Assembly (NCBI RefSeq): GCF_019049285.1
Contig: NZ_JAGMUL010000040.1
Span: 1 to 60,705 of the forward strand
Source: Streptomyces sp. AC550_RSS872
GTDB lineage: Bacteria > Actinomycetota > Actinomycetes > Streptomycetales > Streptomycetaceae
DNA: 60,705 bases
Direction of reading: 5' to 3'
Part shown: positions 15,475 to 23,437 of the stretch, one piece after another
How positions within the stretch are numbered: position 1 is the stretch's first letter
How the letters are laid out: each line of letters opens with the position of its first letter
Program-made: the position numbers and the translations under genes
The notes under the pieces: model-generated
Databases searched by the model: none
The model's input: the letters and a program-made list of their open reading frames with translations, nothing else
Told to the model about the DNA's origin: nothing

Positions 15475-16160
15475 CCGAGCCCGAGACCAAGATCTCCCTG
15501 CGCCACGCGCGCGTGCGCTACGGCCCCTTGGAGGCCCTCCACGGCGTCACTCTCACCGCCCCCGGCCCCGGCCTCACCGTGCTGCTGGGCCGCAACGGAT
15601 CCGGCCGTACGACCGTCCTGCGGGCCCTCGCCGGAACCGTGCCCCTGTCCGGCGGCGCGGTGGTCTGGGACGGCACCGACGTGACCCGTGTGCCCGCGCA
15701 CGAGAGGGCCCACCGCGGACTGTGCCTGGTCCCCGAGCGGCAGGCGGTGTTCGGCTCCCTCACCGTGCGCGAGCACCTCGAACTCGCGTCCGGGTCGTAC
15801 GACATCGCCCTCGACGCCTATCCAGCGCTCGAACCCCTCCTCGCACGCCGCGCCGGCACCTTGTCCGGCGGGGAGCAGCGCATGCTCGCCCTCTCCCGCG
15901 CCCTGTTGTCACGCGCGCGTGTCGTGCTCGTGGACGAGCCCGCGCAGGGCATGTCGCCCACCGTGGCCGCTCACACATACCGGCTGCTGAGCGAACTCCA
16001 CGCGTGCGTGGTCGTCGCCGAGCAACGGCTGCCGCCCGTCCTGCACGGCCGGGCGGCACTCGTCCACGAACTGCGGCGCGGCGCAGTCGTGTTCAGCGGC
16101 GAGTCGGGCGAATGGGAGCGCCGTGCAGCGCGCCGAACCGGGTCGAGCCCTTCCGGATGA
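15471..16160 (+). CDS. LivF-type ABC ATP-binding protein with Walker A Lys-to-Arg change
   Basis: A 229-residue ATPase overlapping the fusion gene by 4 bp (ATGA). Walker A reads GRNGSGRTT (residues 40-48): the invariant lysine is Arg46. The signature LSGGEQ (131-136) and Walker B VVLVDEP (Glu156) are intact; the switch position is Gln (VVAEQR), as usual in LivF proteins. It would pair with the LivG domain of the upstream fusion. Its 3' end overlaps the convergent Rpf-domain gene by 68 bp, and the stop lies in the first unit of a short tandem repeat. Confidence 0.88.
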   Translation: MTEPETKISLRHARVRYGPLEALHGVTLTAPGPGLTVLLGRNGSGRTTVLRALAGTVPLSGGAVVWDGTDVTRVPAHERAHRGLCLVPERQAVFGSLTVREHLELASGSYDIALDAYPALEPLLARRAGTLSGGEQRMLALSRALLSRARVVLVDEPAQGMSPTVAAHTYRLLSELHACVVVAEQRLPPVLHGRAALVHELRRGAVVFSGESGEWERRAARRTGSSPSG

Positions 16161-16674
16161 GCGTCGACCCCTTCCGGATGAGCAGCGAGGTCTTCTCCGT
16201 CAACTGCTCCGTGACGCTCTGTTTGGCCATGTCCAGACGGCCCTTGAGCCCGTACCGCCTGGAGCAGTGCGGCCACGCGCCCCATCCCTGCGAGGCCGCC
16301 ACCTTCCGGGCGATCGCGATCTGCTGCTGGCGGGTGGCGAGATCCGCCCGTGCGGCGTACTTCGTCCCGCCGAAGGCCTCCCAGGTCGACTGCGAGAATT
16401 GCAGTCCCCCGTAGTGGCCGTTGCCGGTGTTGATGTGCCAGTTGCCGCCGCTCTCACACTTGGCGACACAGCCCCAGGGCCATTGGTCCTTGGCACACTC
16501 GTACGCCACGCGTTTGGGCGGCGGTCCGGGGGACGGTAGAGGCGCGGTATGGCTTGCGCGCATGGCATACATGGCCTGCGCTGTGTGCGTCGCGTGCGAG
16601 GCGTTCGACGTTCCCGGGGCCACGGCGGTGAACAGGGCTGCGGCCAGGACGATCTTGAGCGGTGTGCATTTCAT
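16093..16674 (-). CDS. Secreted Rpf/transglycosylase-domain protein
   Basis: A 193-residue exported protein: signal peptide MKCTPLKIVLAAALFTAVAP, short linker, then a resuscitation-promoting-factor (lysozyme-like) domain at about 58-137 with the catalytic Glu in CESGGNWHINTGNGHYGG. It has no LysM domain; instead a basic tail contains the tandem duplication LIRKGST-LIRKGST. Rpf enzymes cleave peptidoglycan to help spore germination or growth resumption. There is no clear RBS, but TAGCGT lies six bases upstream of the ATG, consistent with a leaderless mRNA. It neighbours a second, LysM-bearing Rpf gene. Confidence 0.87.
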   Translation of the reverse strand: MKCTPLKIVLAAALFTAVAPGTSNASHATHTAQAMYAMRASHTAPLPSPGPPPKRVAYECAKDQWPWGCVAKCESGGNWHINTGNGHYGGLQFSQSTWEAFGGTKYAARADLATRQQQIAIARKVAASQGWGAWPHCSRRYGLKGRLDMAKQSVTEQLTEKTSLLIRKGSTLIRKGSTRFGALHGAPIRPTRR

Positions 16675-16732
16675 ATGAGCACGCTAGGCAGCTTATTGCG
16701 AGCTTCCGGGGCGGCGCGTCCGACGAACGCGG

Positions 16733-16766
16733 GTGCCCCACCCGGTCGGCGGACCGGGCGGGGCAC
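16733..16766 (-). terminator. Terminator downstream of LysM-Rpf gene
   Basis: Strong inverted repeat GTGCCCC(A/G)CCCGGTC with complement and a four-base loop, between the two Rpf-domain genes. Confidence 0.75.
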
Positions 16767-16790
16767 TGCGCCCTGGGCGGGGAGCGGCAC

Positions 16791-17462
16791 TCAGAGTTCG
16801 AGACGCTGTCCGGGCACGATCAGATGGGGATCAGCGCCGATCACGGACTTGTTGTCGGCGTAGAGCTGCCGCCAGGTGGTCCCGTGGCGGTCGGCGATGC
16901 CGCTCAGCGTGTCGCCCGCGCGGACGGTGTAGTCGCCGCGGGACGAGCTGCGGTTCGTGTGCCCCGGCGAACGCTCCGGCGTCTGTGCCGAAGTGGACGG
17001 GGCTGCCTTGGTCGCGGAGGGCGCCGGGCCGGCGGCGGAAGCCGCGGGTGCGCTCCCGGACGCTCCGGCCCGGGCCGAACAGGTCGGCCACGCGCCCCAT
17101 CCCTGGGCGCGCTGCACCTTGGTGGCCACGGCGATCTGCTGGTCCTTGCTCGCCCGGTCGGCCGTCGGCGCGTAGGCCGTACCGCCGTAGGCGCGCCAGG
17201 TCGAGGCGGCGAACTGGAGTCCGCCGTAGTAGCCGTTGCCGGTGTTGATGTGCCACTTGCCGCCGCTCTCGCACTGGGCGATGCGGTCCCACACTGCGCC
17301 GTCCGCCGCTGCGGCGTTGCCGGTCGCGGCCAACAGCCCGAGCGGAGCGAGCAGTGCCGCCCCGGCGAGGACCGCCGCCGTACGAGTCCGGTTCCCGTTC
17401 GAAGCCGAAGCCTTCGGCGCCTTCCGGGTGTTGTCGCGCGTGTTATCGGCACATTCGGACAT
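16791..17462 (-). CDS. Secreted Rpf-domain protein with C-terminal LysM (RpfA-like)
   Basis: 223 residues from ATG 17462 (MSECADNTRDNTRK), preceded by GAGAGG. A long N-region leads to signal helix TAAVLAGAALLAPLGLLAAT; the Rpf domain follows (catalytic Glu in AQCESGGKWHINTGNGYYGG), then an Ala/Ser/Pro linker and a C-terminal LysM domain (DYTVRAGDTLSGIADRHGTT; IVPGQRLEL) that binds peptidoglycan. Architecture matches RpfA-type germination/growth hydrolases of Streptomyces. In that group, expression can be controlled by a cyclic di-AMP riboswitch; the leader here is structured but I could not match the riboswitch core. Confidence 0.9.
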   Translation of the reverse strand: MSECADNTRDNTRKAPKASASNGNRTRTAAVLAGAALLAPLGLLAATGNAAAADGAVWDRIAQCESGGKWHINTGNGYYGGLQFAASTWRAYGGTAYAPTADRASKDQQIAVATKVQRAQGWGAWPTCSARAGASGSAPAASAAGPAPSATKAAPSTSAQTPERSPGHTNRSSSRGDYTVRAGDTLSGIADRHGTTWRQLYADNKSVIGADPHLIVPGQRLEL

Positions 17463-17660
17463 GTAGTTCCCTCTCGAAGCACTCGGGGTCCCCCAAGGCG
17501 GAGCGCCACTCGCCACGCCATGGGGCGGGTGAGCGGCGCGGCCCCGTCCGCCGGAGGTGGTGCTGTGCGCTGGCTGGTGCGGTTCGGCGGACGTACCCGA
17601 GCGGTGCTCGTTGCACACGGCCGAGGAATCTAGGGACAGCGGCCGGTCGGCATCAACCAA
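17463..17660 (-). promoter_or_regulatory. Structured 5' leader of the LysM-Rpf gene
   Basis: About 200 GC-rich bases before the ATG with nested inverted repeats (GGCGGAC near 17550 pairing with CTCCGCC near 17500; GGGGC with GCCCC inside), followed by CTTGGGGGACCCCGAG just before the RBS. A frame is open here in phase with the gene but lacks an RBS. This resembles a cis-regulatory RNA leader; type undetermined. Confidence 0.35.
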
Positions 17661-17818
17661 CTCCTTGTCATTCCAGGCCAGTTCGCCGTTACCTCCGGTA
17701 TCGGCGATTTCCGGCCACCCACTTCATTCGCTGATTTCAGGATTTGTCGACCAGACCCCCTGACGATCTGTGACACACCCCACGCAACCAACTCCCTTTG
17801 CCCTCCGAGGACTTGACC

Positions 17819-17926
17819 ATGAGTGAGCAATTCCGCACTCGGCGTGACGATGCGCGATGGATGGTTCGATTCCGTTCGCCGTGGTGCGTGACTCCCGCCA
17901 CAGATCGTCCGTTGTCTTCTTCATGA
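17819..17926 (+). CDS. Possible small ORF (35 codons)
   Basis: ATG 17819 lies seven bases after GAGGAC and encodes a basic 35-residue peptide (starts MSEQFRTRRDDARW). It sits in a comparatively AT-rich gap of about 340 bases ahead of the next plus-strand gene. No family similarity; reported as a weak candidate only. The rest of 17661-17998 shows nothing else convincing. Confidence 0.2.
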   Translation: MSEQFRTRRDDARWMVRFRSPWCVTPATDRPLSSS

Positions 17927-17998
17927 GCCCGGGATCCGCCCGGTTCACGGACCGGGAGCCACCCGGCCCCGCCACGCCACATCCCGAGGGAGCCACCC

Positions 17999-18781
17999 GT
18001 GCCGCGCATGCTCGACGTCAGCGACGAGGTACGTGCCGAGATCGGCGACGAAGAAGCCGACCGGCTGCTCGCCGGAGAGAACGCCCCGGGCAGCTACGAC
18101 TGCACCTCCTGCCGCACCCCGGGCGACTCCGAACAGGAGCGCACCAGCACCGTCCTGTTCATCGGGGACGAGACCGCCGTGCTCGCCTTCGCCCACGCCA
18201 CCTGCCTGCCCTCCCAGGTCGTCCAGGTCACCGAGGAGCAGCTGCGGGGTGCCGTGAAGTCCATCACCGGCGACCGCGTCGATCTGGAGCCGGAGACGAT
18301 CGTGCCGGAGCAGGCCGTGCTCGGCGTGACCAGCGGGCTGGTGCTGATCGCCGGGGAGCTGCATCCCGCCCTGGTCGTGGAGCCGACCGGCCCCATCGTG
18401 CGCCCCGGGGCGATCGACGCCGGCGACGACTTCCTTCCGCTGCTCATCGAGCAGGGGTTCATGCCGGTGACGGAGCTGACCGACGTGCCGCCGGTGCTGC
18501 ACGGCTGGTCCGTGCTGTTGGCCATGGGCCAGCTGCACGCGGTACTCCAGCCGGGCCCCTCCGGCGGGCAGCCGGTCGCCTGGTGGCAGGCGCATCAGCC
18601 GCTTCAGGTGACCGACGGCTGGCGAGCCGCCGCCAACAAGCACCAGCAGGTGCTGATGTTCGCGGCTCCGGTGGGCTCCATCGGGCGCCAGCCCCGGGAG
18701 GACCTGCTGCGGGAGGCGCTGGACAAGGCGGCGGCGAACGGGAAGTTGGTCGGAGCGGCGCTGCCTCTGGCGGGAACCTGA
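17999..18781 (+). CDS. Conserved hypothetical protein (260 aa)
   Basis: GTG start at 17999 with GAGGGAG upstream. Soluble, acidic, no signal peptide or membrane helix. The N-terminus has a short Cys pair (YDCTSCRTPG) and a further Cys (ATCLP), a possible metal site; the rest is a mixed alpha/beta protein (GLVLIAGELHPALVVEPTGP; VLHGWSVLLAMGQLHAVL). I recognise it as a protein commonly found in Streptomyces but with no assigned function. Confidence 0.7.
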   Translation: MPRMLDVSDEVRAEIGDEEADRLLAGENAPGSYDCTSCRTPGDSEQERTSTVLFIGDETAVLAFAHATCLPSQVVQVTEEQLRGAVKSITGDRVDLEPETIVPEQAVLGVTSGLVLIAGELHPALVVEPTGPIVRPGAIDAGDDFLPLLIEQGFMPVTELTDVPPVLHGWSVLLAMGQLHAVLQPGPSGGQPVAWWQAHQPLQVTDGWRAAANKHQQVLMFAAPVGSIGRQPREDLLREALDKAAANGKLVGAALPLAGT

Positions 18782-18810
18782 GGGCGCCCATTCAGCGGGG
18801 GCTGCCAGTG

Positions 18811-18870
18811 GTCCGGCGGCTGCGGGCCGTTTGTGGCTGGTCGCGTAGTTCCCCGTGCCCCTTTGGGGCG
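18811..18870 (-). repeat. Dispersed intergenic repeat, copy B
   Basis: Minus-strand reading CGCCCCAAAGGGGCACGGGG continues AACTACGCGACCAGCC, nearly identical to copy A (50459-50512) but inverted. It lies just after the stop of the 260-residue gene. Confidence 0.8.
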
Positions 18871-18914
18871 ATACCCGGCCGCATCTCTTCCCGTGCCGGG
18901 TCGTTTGGACATAC

Positions 18915-19265
18915 GTGCATGCATACGACGTTCCCCGCCATCAGGGCGGTCCCTCGCCCACACCGATCTACGACGCGCTCTACGCCGAGTACGTCAAGTC
19001 CTTCCGTTCGCTGCCGGGTGATCGCAGCGGTGAGGAGGACCTGGGGTTCGTCGCGTTCGGGAACATCCAGCGCAGTACCGGCACGTACGGCGGCCATCGC
19101 CCGGGGTCGTTCAGCAGTTCGTACAGCGCCTACAGCGCGGGGGCCCACAGCGCCCGCCACGGCAACAGCCAGCAGCCGCAGTGGCAGCGCGTCGGGCACA
19201 TCGGCCCGCAGGGCACGGGGATGCACCACGTCCCGGCCGCGCTGCCGCCGGCGCGCAGAGGCTGA
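18915..19265 (+). CDS. Conserved hypothetical protein (116 aa)
   Basis: The probable start is GTG 18915 (MHAYDVPRHQGGPSPTPIYD), although the frame is open further upstream through repeat copy B; the RBS is weak. Sequence contains YDALYAEYVKSFRSLPGDRS and a Ser/Tyr/Gly/His-rich, probably disordered second half. Similar short proteins occur next to der in Streptomyces. Function unknown. It ends in a strong terminator shared with der. Confidence 0.65.
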   Translation: MHAYDVPRHQGGPSPTPIYDALYAEYVKSFRSLPGDRSGEEDLGFVAFGNIQRSTGTYGGHRPGSFSSSYSAYSAGAHSARHGNSQQPQWQRVGHIGPQGTGMHHVPAALPPARRG

Positions 19266-19282
19266 ACAGACGGAGCTGAACA

Positions 19283-19319
19283 GACGGAAGGGCGGCCCGG
19301 TGAGGGCCGCCCTTCCGTC
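19283..19319. terminator. Bidirectional terminator before der
   Basis: Perfect 16-bp stem GACGGAAGGGCGGCCC with complement and loop GGTGA, between convergent genes. It is preceded by a 14-base direct repeat (GCTGAACAGACGGA twice). Confidence 0.85.
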
Positions 19320-19342
19320 ATGTCAGCTGCTTCTGCTCGCCG

Positions 19343-20821
19343 CTACTTCTTCTTGCCGCGCTTCTCGCGCACGCGAACGGAGATATGGATCGGCGTGCCC
19401 TCGAAGCCGAACTCCTCGCGCAGCCGGCGTTCGATGAAGCGGCGGTAGCCCGCCTCGATGAAACCGGAGGCGAAGAGCACGAACCGCGGGGGCTTGGTGC
19501 CGGCCTGGGTGCCGAACAGGATGCGCGGCTGCTTGCCGCCCCGGATCGGGTGGGGGTGGGCGGCGACCAGCTCGCCGAGGAAGGCGTTCAGGCGGCCCGT
19601 CGGAACGCGGGTCTCCCAGCCGGCGAGGGCGGTCTCGATCGCGGGGACCAGCTTCTCCATGTGCCGGCCGGTGCGCGCGGAGACGTTGACCCGGGGCGCC
19701 CAGGCGACCTGCCCGAACTCGGTCTCGATCTCCCGCTCCAGGTAGTAGCGACGCTCCTCGTCGAGGGTGTCCCACTTGTTGTAGGCGATGACCATCGCGC
19801 GCCCGGCCTCGACGGCCATCGTCACGATCCGCTGGTCCTGGACCGAGATGGACTCGGCGGCGTCGATCAGGATGACCGCCACCTCGGCCTTCTCGACGGC
19901 GGCGGCGGTGCGCAGCGAGGCGTAGTAGTCGGCCCCCTGCTGGAGGTGGACGCGCTTGCGGATGCCCGCCGTGTCGACGAACTTCCAGGTGACGCCGCCG
20001 AGTTCGATGAGCTCGTCGACCGGGTCACGGGTGGTGCCCGCGAGCTCGTTGACGACGACCCGCTCCTCGTTCGCCACCTTGTTCAGCAGAGAGGACTTGC
20101 CGACGTTCGGGCGGCCGATCAGGGCGATGCGGCGCGGGCCGCCCATCGCCGCGCCGCCGAAGGTCTGCGCGGGCGCGGTGGGCAGCACCTCCAGGACGGC
20201 GTCCAGCATGTCGCCGGTGCCGCGGCCGTGCAGCGCGGAGACCGGGTGCGGCTCGCCGAGCCCGAGGGCCCACAGATACGCCGCGTCGGCCTCACCGCTC
20301 GGGCCGTCCACCTTGTTGGCGGCCAGCACCACGGGCTTGCCGGCCTTGCGCAGCAGTCGTACGACCGCCTCGTCGGTGTCGGTGGCGCCGACCTTGGCGT
20401 CGACGACGAACACGACGGCGTCGGCGGCCTCGATGGCGTACTCGGCCTGCGCGGCCACGGAGGCGTCGATACCGAGGACGTCCTGCTCCCAGCCGCCGGT
20501 GTCGACGACCTTGAAGCGGCGCCCGGCCCACTCGGCCTCGTAGGTCACGCGGTCGCGGGTGACGCCGGGCTTGTCCTCGACGACGGCCTCGCGGCGCCCG
20601 ATGATGCGGTTGACGAGAGTCGACTTGCCGACATTGGGCCGCCCGACGACGGCGAGGACGGGAAGCGGACCGTGACCGGCCGCTTCGATCGCCCCCTCGA
20701 CGTCCTCGAGGTCGAAGCCCTCTTCCGCGGCGAGCTCCATGAACTCCGCGTACTCGGCATCGCCAAGCTCTCCGTGGTCGTGCTCTTCGAGCGAGCCCTC
20801 GGAGTGGATGTGGTCGTTCAT
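19343..20821 (-). CDS. der: Ribosome biogenesis GTPase Der (EngA)
   Basis: 492 residues from ATG 20821 (MNDHIHSEGSLEEHDHG). Two tandem GTPase domains are visible: the first with GRPNVGKSTLVNRI and VDTGGWEQ, the second with GRPNVGKSSLLNKV and VDTAGIRKR, followed by the C-terminal KH-like domain and a basic tail (KRGKKK). The N-terminal acidic extension of about 55 residues is typical for actinobacteria. Der acts in 50S subunit maturation. It follows plsC and cmk on the same strand, as in many actinobacteria. Confidence 0.97.
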   Translation of the reverse strand: MNDHIHSEGSLEEHDHGELGDAEYAEFMELAAEEGFDLEDVEGAIEAAGHGPLPVLAVVGRPNVGKSTLVNRIIGRREAVVEDKPGVTRDRVTYEAEWAGRRFKVVDTGGWEQDVLGIDASVAAQAEYAIEAADAVVFVVDAKVGATDTDEAVVRLLRKAGKPVVLAANKVDGPSGEADAAYLWALGLGEPHPVSALHGRGTGDMLDAVLEVLPTAPAQTFGGAAMGGPRRIALIGRPNVGKSSLLNKVANEERVVVNELAGTTRDPVDELIELGGVTWKFVDTAGIRKRVHLQQGADYYASLRTAAAVEKAEVAVILIDAAESISVQDQRIVTMAVEAGRAMVIAYNKWDTLDEERRYYLEREIETEFGQVAWAPRVNVSARTGRHMEKLVPAIETALAGWETRVPTGRLNAFLGELVAAHPHPIRGGKQPRILFGTQAGTKPPRFVLFASGFIEAGYRRFIERRLREEFGFEGTPIHISVRVREKRGKKK

Positions 20822-20894
20822 GAAGTCCGTACCTCGTCGTTCATCGTGGTGATCGGTGGAGCACCGGGTGTCCCCCGGCTGATCCACTACTCAG

Positions 20895-21554
20895 TCAGTT
20901 CAGTGTCGCCTGGCGACCGGTCAGCCGCCTGGCGTTTTCCAGGTGCGCGGTGAGCTGCTTCTGGATGCGCTCGGTCGCCTCGTCCAGCGCCTTGCGCGTA
21001 CGTCGTCCGCTGCCGTCGCCCGCCTCGAAGGGGTCCCCGAAGACGACGTCGATACGGCTGCGCAGCGGAGGCAGCCCCTTCATCAACCGTCCGCGTCGCT
21101 CGGAACTTCCCAGCACGGCGACCGGCACGACCGGGGCCCCGCTGCGCACCGCGAAATAGGCGAGCCCGGCACGCAGGGAGGCGAAGTCGCCTTCGCCGCG
21201 GGTGCCCTCCGGGAAGATCCCGAGGACTCCCCCGGCCGACAGGACGTCGAGGGCCCGCGTGATCGCCGTACGGTCGGTGGTCTCGCGGTCCACCTTCAGC
21301 TGGCCGATCCCGGTCAGGAACGGGTCCAGCGGCCCGATGAACGCCTCCTTCTTGATCAGGAAGTGCGTCGGCCGGGGCGCCACGCCCATGACCATCGGGC
21401 CGTCTATGTTGTGCGAGTGGTTGACGGCGAAGATCACCGGACCACTCGCGGGCACCTTCCAGGCGCCGAGCACGCGCGGCTTCCACAGCCCGTACATCAG
21501 GCCGACGCCGATCCGCCGCCCGACCTCGGCACCCCGCTCCGAAGCCTGCGTCAC
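20895..21554 (-). CDS. 1-acyl-sn-glycerol-3-phosphate acyltransferase (PlsC family)
   Basis: 219 residues from GTG 21554, whose GTGA overlaps the cmk stop. The acyltransferase motifs are present in order: NHSHNID (H-x4-D), and FPEGTRGEGD; GAPVVPVAVLG follows. There is no obvious strong transmembrane anchor beyond a short N-terminal hydrophobic stretch. It acylates lysophosphatidate or a related lipid at the membrane. The cmk-plsC-der order is conserved, and coupling to cmk suggests one mRNA. Confidence 0.9.
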   Translation of the reverse strand: MTQASERGAEVGRRIGVGLMYGLWKPRVLGAWKVPASGPVIFAVNHSHNIDGPMVMGVAPRPTHFLIKKEAFIGPLDPFLTGIGQLKVDRETTDRTAITRALDVLSAGGVLGIFPEGTRGEGDFASLRAGLAYFAVRSGAPVVPVAVLGSSERRGRLMKGLPPLRSRIDVVFGDPFEAGDGSGRRTRKALDEATERIQKQLTAHLENARRLTGRQATLN

Positions 21555-22237
21555 TGCCCGGCCCGCTTCTCCTCGACGAGCGTGACGACGCACTCGATGA
21601 CCTGCGACAGCGTGAGCTCGGTGGTGTCCACCTCGACCGCGTCGCCGGCCTTGGCGAGCGGCGAGGTCTTGCGGCTGGAGTCCGCCGCGTCGCGCTTGAT
21701 GAGCGCCTCCCGGGTCGCGTTGACGTCGGCGCCCTTCAGCTCACCGCTGCGGCGGGCGGCGCGGGCCTCCGGGGAGGCGGTGAGGAAGATCTTCAGGTCG
21801 GCGTCGGGGAGCACGGTCGTACCGATGTCACGGCCCTCGACGACGATCCCGGTCTCCGCGGACTTGGCCAGGGAGCGCTGTAGCTCGGTGATCCGCGCCC
21901 GCACCTCCGGCACGGCACTGACCGCGCTGACCTTGGAGGTGACCTCCTGGGTGCGGATCGGCCCGGCCACGTCGGTACCGTCCACGGTGATCGTCGGGTT
22001 GCCCGGCTCGGTACCGGAGACGATCTCGGGCTTGCCTGCCACGGCGGCGATGGCGGACGGGTCCTCGATGTCGATCCCGTTGGCCACCATCCACCAGGTG
22101 ATCGCCCGGTACTGGGCACCGGTGTCGAGGTAGCTCAGCCCGAGCTGCGCGGCAACGGCCTTCGACGTGCTCGACTTGCCCGTGCCGGAGGGGCCGTCGA
22201 TGGCGACAATCACGGGCTTGGCGGCACCGTTTTCCAC
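21551..22237 (-). CDS. cmk: Cytidylate kinase
   Basis: 228 residues from GTG 22237 (MENGAAKPVIVAIDGPSGTG). The P-loop GPSGTGKSS, the CMP-binding segment YLDTGAQYRAITW and VVEGRDIGTTVLPDADLK, and KRDAADSSR in the lid region identify CMP/dCMP kinase, which phosphorylates CMP for nucleotide and phospholipid synthesis. An upstream in-frame start would add about 20 unconserved residues. Downstream plsC overlaps by 4 bp; tyrA is 115 bases upstream. Confidence 0.96.
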   Translation of the reverse strand: MENGAAKPVIVAIDGPSGTGKSSTSKAVAAQLGLSYLDTGAQYRAITWWMVANGIDIEDPSAIAAVAGKPEIVSGTEPGNPTITVDGTDVAGPIRTQEVTSKVSAVSAVPEVRARITELQRSLAKSAETGIVVEGRDIGTTVLPDADLKIFLTASPEARAARRSGELKGADVNATREALIKRDAADSSRKTSPLAKAGDAVEVDTTELTLSQVIECVVTLVEEKRAGQ

Positions 22238-22351
22238 GGGGGGACACCTTCCAGATGCGGTGTGACGGGAGTACGGGGACGCGAGGGCGCCCCGCACAAG
22301 GTTACTGGGTGCGCGTCACTCGTCCGGCCGCCCTCCTGGAGCGAGAAGCCG

Positions 22352-23437
22352 CTACTGCCGGATCGCCCAGCCCCGCTCCCGCAACGACGCCGACAGGACC
22401 GGCGCCGCCTTGGGCTCCACCATCAGCTGCACCAGACCCGCCTGCTGCCCCGTCGCATGCTCGATCCGCACGTCCTCGATGTTGACCCCGGCCCGCCCCG
22501 CGTCCGCGAAGATCCGGGCCAGCTGCCCCGGCTGGTCGTCGATGAGCACGGCCACGACCTCGTAGACCCGCGGAGCGGCCCCGTGCTTGCCGGGCACCCG
22601 CACCTGCCCCGCGTTCCCCCGCCGCAGCACACTCTCGATACCGACCGTGCCCTCCACCCGCTTGTCCTCGTCGGACGACTGCAACGCCCGCAGCGCCCGC
22701 ACCGTCTCCTCCAGATCGGCGGCGACGTCCGTGAGCAGATCGACGACGGGCCCGGGGTTCGCGGAGAGGATGTCGATCCACATCCCGGGATCGGACGCGG
22801 CGATCCGCGTCACATCACGGATGCCCTGACCACACAGCCGTACGGCCGCCTCCTCGGCGTTCTCCAGCCGCGCGGCGACCATGCTGGACATCAGGTGCGG
22901 CATGTGGGACACGAGCGCGACCGCACGGTCGTGGGCGTCGGCATCCATCACCACCGGCACCGCGCGGCAGTGCGAGACCAGCTCCAGGGCGAGGTTCAGC
23001 ACCTCGGTGTCGGTGTCCCGGGTCGGCGTGAGCACCCAGGGCCGCCCCTCGAAGAGGTCGCCGGTCGCGGCCAGCGGCCCGGACTTCTCCCGGCCGGACA
23101 TGGGGTGCGTACCGATGTACGGCGACAGGTCGAGCCCGAGCGCCTCCAGCTCACGCCGCGGCCCGCCCTTGACGCTGGCGACGTCGAGGTAGCCGCGGGC
23201 CACGCCCCGGCGCATGACGTCGGCGAGGACGCCGGCCACGTGCGCGGGCGGGGCGGCGACGATCGCGAGGTCCACGGGGCTCTCGGGGGCCTCGTCCGTT
23301 CCGGCGCCGAGCGCGGCCGCGGTCCGGGCCTGCTCGGGGTCGTGGTCGGCGAGGTGGACGGTGACCCCCCGCCCGGCCAGCGCGAGGGCGGCGGACGTAC
23401 CGATGAGACCGGTGCCGATGACGAGTGCGGTTCTCAC
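22352..23437 (-). CDS. tyrA: Prephenate dehydrogenase with C-terminal ACT domain
   Basis: 361 residues from GTG 23437. The NAD(P)-binding motif GTGLIGTSAALAL is at the N-terminus, the prephenate dehydrogenase core includes IGTHPMSGREKSGP, and a C-terminal ACT domain (VAVLIDDQPGQLARIFADAG) likely senses tyrosine. It oxidatively decarboxylates prephenate to hydroxyphenylpyruvate in tyrosine synthesis. Its start overlaps the aroH stop (GTGA), so chorismate mutase and this enzyme are made together for consecutive steps. Confidence 0.95.
   Translation of the reverse strand: MRTALVIGTGLIGTSAALALAGRGVTVHLADHDPEQARTAAALGAGTDEAPESPVDLAIVAAPPAHVAGVLADVMRRGVARGYLDVASVKGGPRRELEALGLDLSPYIGTHPMSGREKSGPLAATGDLFEGRPWVLTPTRDTDTEVLNLALELVSHCRAVPVVMDADAHDRAVALVSHMPHLMSSMVAARLENAEEAAVRLCGQGIRDVTRIAASDPGMWIDILSANPGPVVDLLTDVAADLEETVRALRALQSSDEDKRVEGTVGIESVLRRGNAGQVRVPGKHGAAPRVYEVVAVLIDDQPGQLARIFADAGRAGVNIEDVRIEHATGQQAGLVQLMVEPKAAPVLSASLRERGWAIRQ

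Noticed and set aside
17463..17660. Firm call of a ydaO (cyclic di-AMP) riboswitch
   Set aside because: The leader is structured and the gene type fits, but I could not locate the conserved core sequences, so only a generic leader is reported.
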